A DNA stretch of 64,000 bases from an uncultured Psychromonas sp. Its GTDB lineage: Bacteria; Pseudomonadota; Gammaproteobacteria; Enterobacterales; Psychromonadaceae. The first letter of the stretch is position 1, and each line of letters opens with the position of its first letter. The position numbers were made by a program, and so were the translations under genes. This document shows, one piece after another, positions 62,517 through 64,000 of the stretch. Location of the stretch: contig NZ_CANLFB010000006.1 of the NCBI RefSeq assembly GCF_947489755.1, positions 97,806 through 161,805 of the forward strand, given 5' to 3'. The notes under the pieces are model-generated. The model did not search any database and was not told the origin of the DNA. It was given only the letters and a program-made list of their open reading frames with translations.

Positions 62517-63392
62517 ATGATAAAAAATCAAAAAACAGCAACGCTCTTTGCTTTATTAGCGGTATTAATGTGGTCCACCGTGGCCACTGCGTTTAAAATT
62601 ACCTTAACTTATTTCAGTGCCTTACAAATGTTGCTAGTGGCAAGTTTAGTCAGCAGCGCTGTATTACTTATTATCTGCTATCGTCAGCATAAAATAAGTT
62701 TACTGAAAGCGAGCTTCATACAGCGCCCTTACTTTTATCTATTGATGGGTGCAATAAACCCTTTTTTATACTATCTCCTGCTTTTTCAGGCCTATGACTT
62801 ATTACCTGCACAACAGGCACAATCTCTAAATTATACCTGGGCAATCACGTTATCTTTATTAGCCGTACCCGTATTAGGACATAAGTTACGCCGTAACGAT
62901 GTTATTGCTATTGCTTTAGGTTATTTAGGTGCATTAATCATTGCGACCAAAGGAGACTTACTGGCACTTGATTTTGTCAGCACTTTAGGGGTGACGTTAG
63001 CTTTACTAAGCACCATTCTTTGGGCTTGTTATTGGATATTTAATAGTAAAAATGATGCAGATCCTATGATTGCATTATCATTATGCTTTTTATGCAGTTT
63101 GCCTATGATCATACTCACCGTCTTAATATTCGATGATATTTATATAACCGCTTGGCAGGGTTGGTTAGGGGCTATTTATATCGGGTTATTTGAGATGGGA
63201 TTAGCCTTTGTTGCTTGGTTAACCGCACTTAAATATGCAGAAAGCACTAGCAAGATCAGTAATTTAATATTTATCTCTCCTTTTGTTTCTTTATTATTAC
63301 TTAGTCAGATAATTGGAGAGACGATCTACCCCGCAACAGTCATTGGCTTAGTCTTAATTATCACAGGATTGTTTATTCAAAAGAAAAACTAA
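62517..63392 (+). CDS. EamA family (DMT superfamily) transporter
   Basis: A 291-residue inner-membrane protein with ten predicted helices in two EamA repeats (about 8-138 and 150-288). The pattern ALLAVLMWSTVATAFKITLT, LLLFQAYDLLPAQQAQSLNY and LGYLGALIIATKGD is typical of drug/metabolite exporters. The start ATG 62517 follows TTAGGATC. The substrate is unknown; relatives export amino acids or metabolites. It lies 82 nt after tesA on the same strand, without an obvious terminator between them. Confidence 0.9.
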   Translation: MIKNQKTATLFALLAVLMWSTVATAFKITLTYFSALQMLLVASLVSSAVLLIICYRQHKISLLKASFIQRPYFYLLMGAINPFLYYLLLFQAYDLLPAQQAQSLNYTWAITLSLLAVPVLGHKLRRNDVIAIALGYLGALIIATKGDLLALDFVSTLGVTLALLSTILWACYWIFNSKNDADPMIALSLCFLCSLPMIILTVLIFDDIYITAWQGWLGAIYIGLFEMGLAFVAWLTALKYAESTSKISNLIFISPFVSLLLLSQIIGETIYPATVIGLVLIITGLFIQKKN

Positions 63393-63401
63393 TCATCTAA
63401 G

Positions 63402-63567
63402 TAATACCGATTACATTAAATATGTTATCTAAATTTTGCGCTGGAAAAACAGTTCAATTCAAGGCGTAAATTGACGTAAAGATTGTTCCCTTTACGAAAT
63501 TTACAACGAGGAAGTGGGCTGTTTTAACAAGTAAAATAGATAAGCTATTTATTGTGATTGGTATAAT
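63402..63567 (+). repeat. Second palindromic element family, 166 bp
   Basis: The left end TAATACCGATTACATTAAAT and the right end, read on the other strand (TATACCAATCACAATAAAT), are imperfect terminal inverted repeats. They extend to GTTATCT / CTTATCT, and an inner AAAACAG / CTGTTTT pair completes a long hairpin. Noncoding; unrelated in sequence to the AATTCTGG family. Confidence 0.8.
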
Positions 63568-63588
63568 AGTAAACCACAACAAAGTTAA

Positions 63589-63637
63589 CCTTTAAGGGGG
63601 CAATTGAATAAACAGATTCAATTCATTTTCTTAAAGG
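63589..63637. repeat. Nested inverted repeat
   Basis: Outer arms CCTTTAAG (63589-63596) / CTTAAAGG (63630-63637) enclose inner arms AATTGAAT (63602-63609) / ATTCAATT (63616-63623). No U-tract follows on either side. It may be a cruciform or structured RNA end downstream of the exporter gene. Confidence 0.55.
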
Positions 63638-63845
63638 TGAGCAAACAACCTGAACCTCAAACCTGTTTATAAAAACTTAGTCATCACCTTCCTATTTTTA
63701 AATGATATTGCCAAAAGATCCCATTAAATAAATCCCCTAAGTGGATAAGCTAAAAAACTTAAAATAAATTAACGACATCAATTAACGTCATAAAATATTT
63801 AGTCTGAACGAGTAGATTGAGGTTGATGAGATAGAGCAACCTTAA
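63638..63845. other. Noncoding DNA before the insertion sequence
   Basis: About 200 nt of AT-rich DNA without recognisable features, between the nested inverted repeat and the insertion-sequence end. Confidence 0.4.
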
Positions 63846-63878
63846 GTAACCTGAATTCTGGATAAGCAAGCGCATTTA
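63846..63878 (-). mobile_element. Terminal end of an insertion sequence
   Basis: TAACCTGAATTCTGGATAAG followed by CAAGCGCATTTA directly adjoins the transposase stop. It matches the ends of the short elements at 16969, 22630 and 58497 (AATTCTGGATAAGCAA core), identifying it as the terminal inverted repeat. The rest of the element lies beyond the window. Confidence 0.75.
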
Positions 63879-64000
63879 TTAGACTGCCATCATCTCTAAT
63901 TCACTTTTAGATACCTTAATACGTGGCTTTTTCTTTTTTAAGCAATAGGCCACTATTCCTGAAATAACATTGAGCATGAACCCTGTCTCACTTCGGTGGC
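63879..64000 (-). CDS. Insertion-sequence transposase, C-terminal fragment (runs off window)
   Basis: The last 40 codons read ATEVRQGFMLNVISGIVAYC then LKKKKPRIKVSKSELEMMAV and stop. A FMLNVISGIVAYC-like segment with a basic tail is typical of the C-terminus of certain DDE transposases (IS982/IS4-like in my recollection); the family is tentative because the catalytic region is outside the window. The stop lies next to the terminal repeat, as in a compact IS. Confidence 0.7.
   Translation of the reverse strand, partial: HRSETGFMLNVISGIVAYCLKKKKPRIKVSKSELEMMAV

Overview
The window reads as one contig of an AT-rich marine gammaproteobacterium. The run ubiI-ubiH-pepP-ygfB / zapA-ssrS-ygfA-rpiA-serA is the classic gammaproteobacterial order. 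Ohr/OhrR, mrcB, rpsO, pnp and the tesA/ybbA-ybbP cluster also fit. The many c-di-GMP proteins, the Na+/H+ antiporter and the repeat-rich intergenic DNA suggest a Psychromonas-like or related Alteromonadales/Psychromonadaceae organism. The genus is an inference from gene content; no 16S gene or tRNA was seen.

Layout. 1-8.2 kb: conserved core. It holds ubiquinone hydroxylases, proline aminopeptidase, the ZapA division factor, 6S RNA, the folate cyclo-ligase, ribose-5-phosphate isomerase and phosphoglycerate dehydrogenase. 8.6-14.3 kb: a chemoreceptor, the divergent ohr/ohrR peroxide switch with palindromic operators, and small redox and acetyltransferase genes. 14.5-21.4 kb: a signalling block with a membrane GGDEF-EAL protein and a three-gene set (CHASE histidine kinase, stand-alone receiver, REC-GGDEF-EAL). 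21.5-33.5 kb: mixed metabolic and envelope genes, including a DUF457 membrane protein, an SDR, a GFA-type zinc protein, a DKNYY protein, nfsA, an AhpD-like protein behind a TetR-type double operator, mrcB with a TPR lipoprotein, and a Sad-type aldehyde dehydrogenase.

33.5-44.6 kb is the accessory part. It contains minisatellites, a tandemly duplicated HigB/HigA-type toxin-antitoxin module whose second toxin is frameshifted, and long composite repeats in both orientations. Between two inverted repeat copies sits a cassette with a phage-type N6-adenine methyltransferase and a translationally coupled pair (an unrecognised 140-residue protein and a 429-residue DUF6575-like protein). The pair is preceded by T-tracts phased at 10 bp and followed by an IS30-type transposase remnant. 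This cassette is the best candidate here for an undescribed (defence-like) system. An nhaP antiporter and gloA lie in the same repeat-bounded region, and a decayed duplicate of the 3' end of pnp closes it.

44.6-58.3 kb: pnp and rpsO, normally adjacent, are separated by about 11 kb. The intervening DNA carries a GST, a TenA-like protein, an AraC regulator with azlCD, a TrpXYZ-like ABC importer and a 1013-residue ammonium-transporter/PAS/GGDEF/EAL fusion, giving it a nitrogen and amino-acid theme. 58.7-63.4 kb: the ybbP-ybbA / tesA divergon with overlapping start codons and an EamA exporter. The right edge enters an insertion sequence. Its terminal sequence matches the ends of several short palindromic elements scattered through the window, suggesting it is their mobilising partner.
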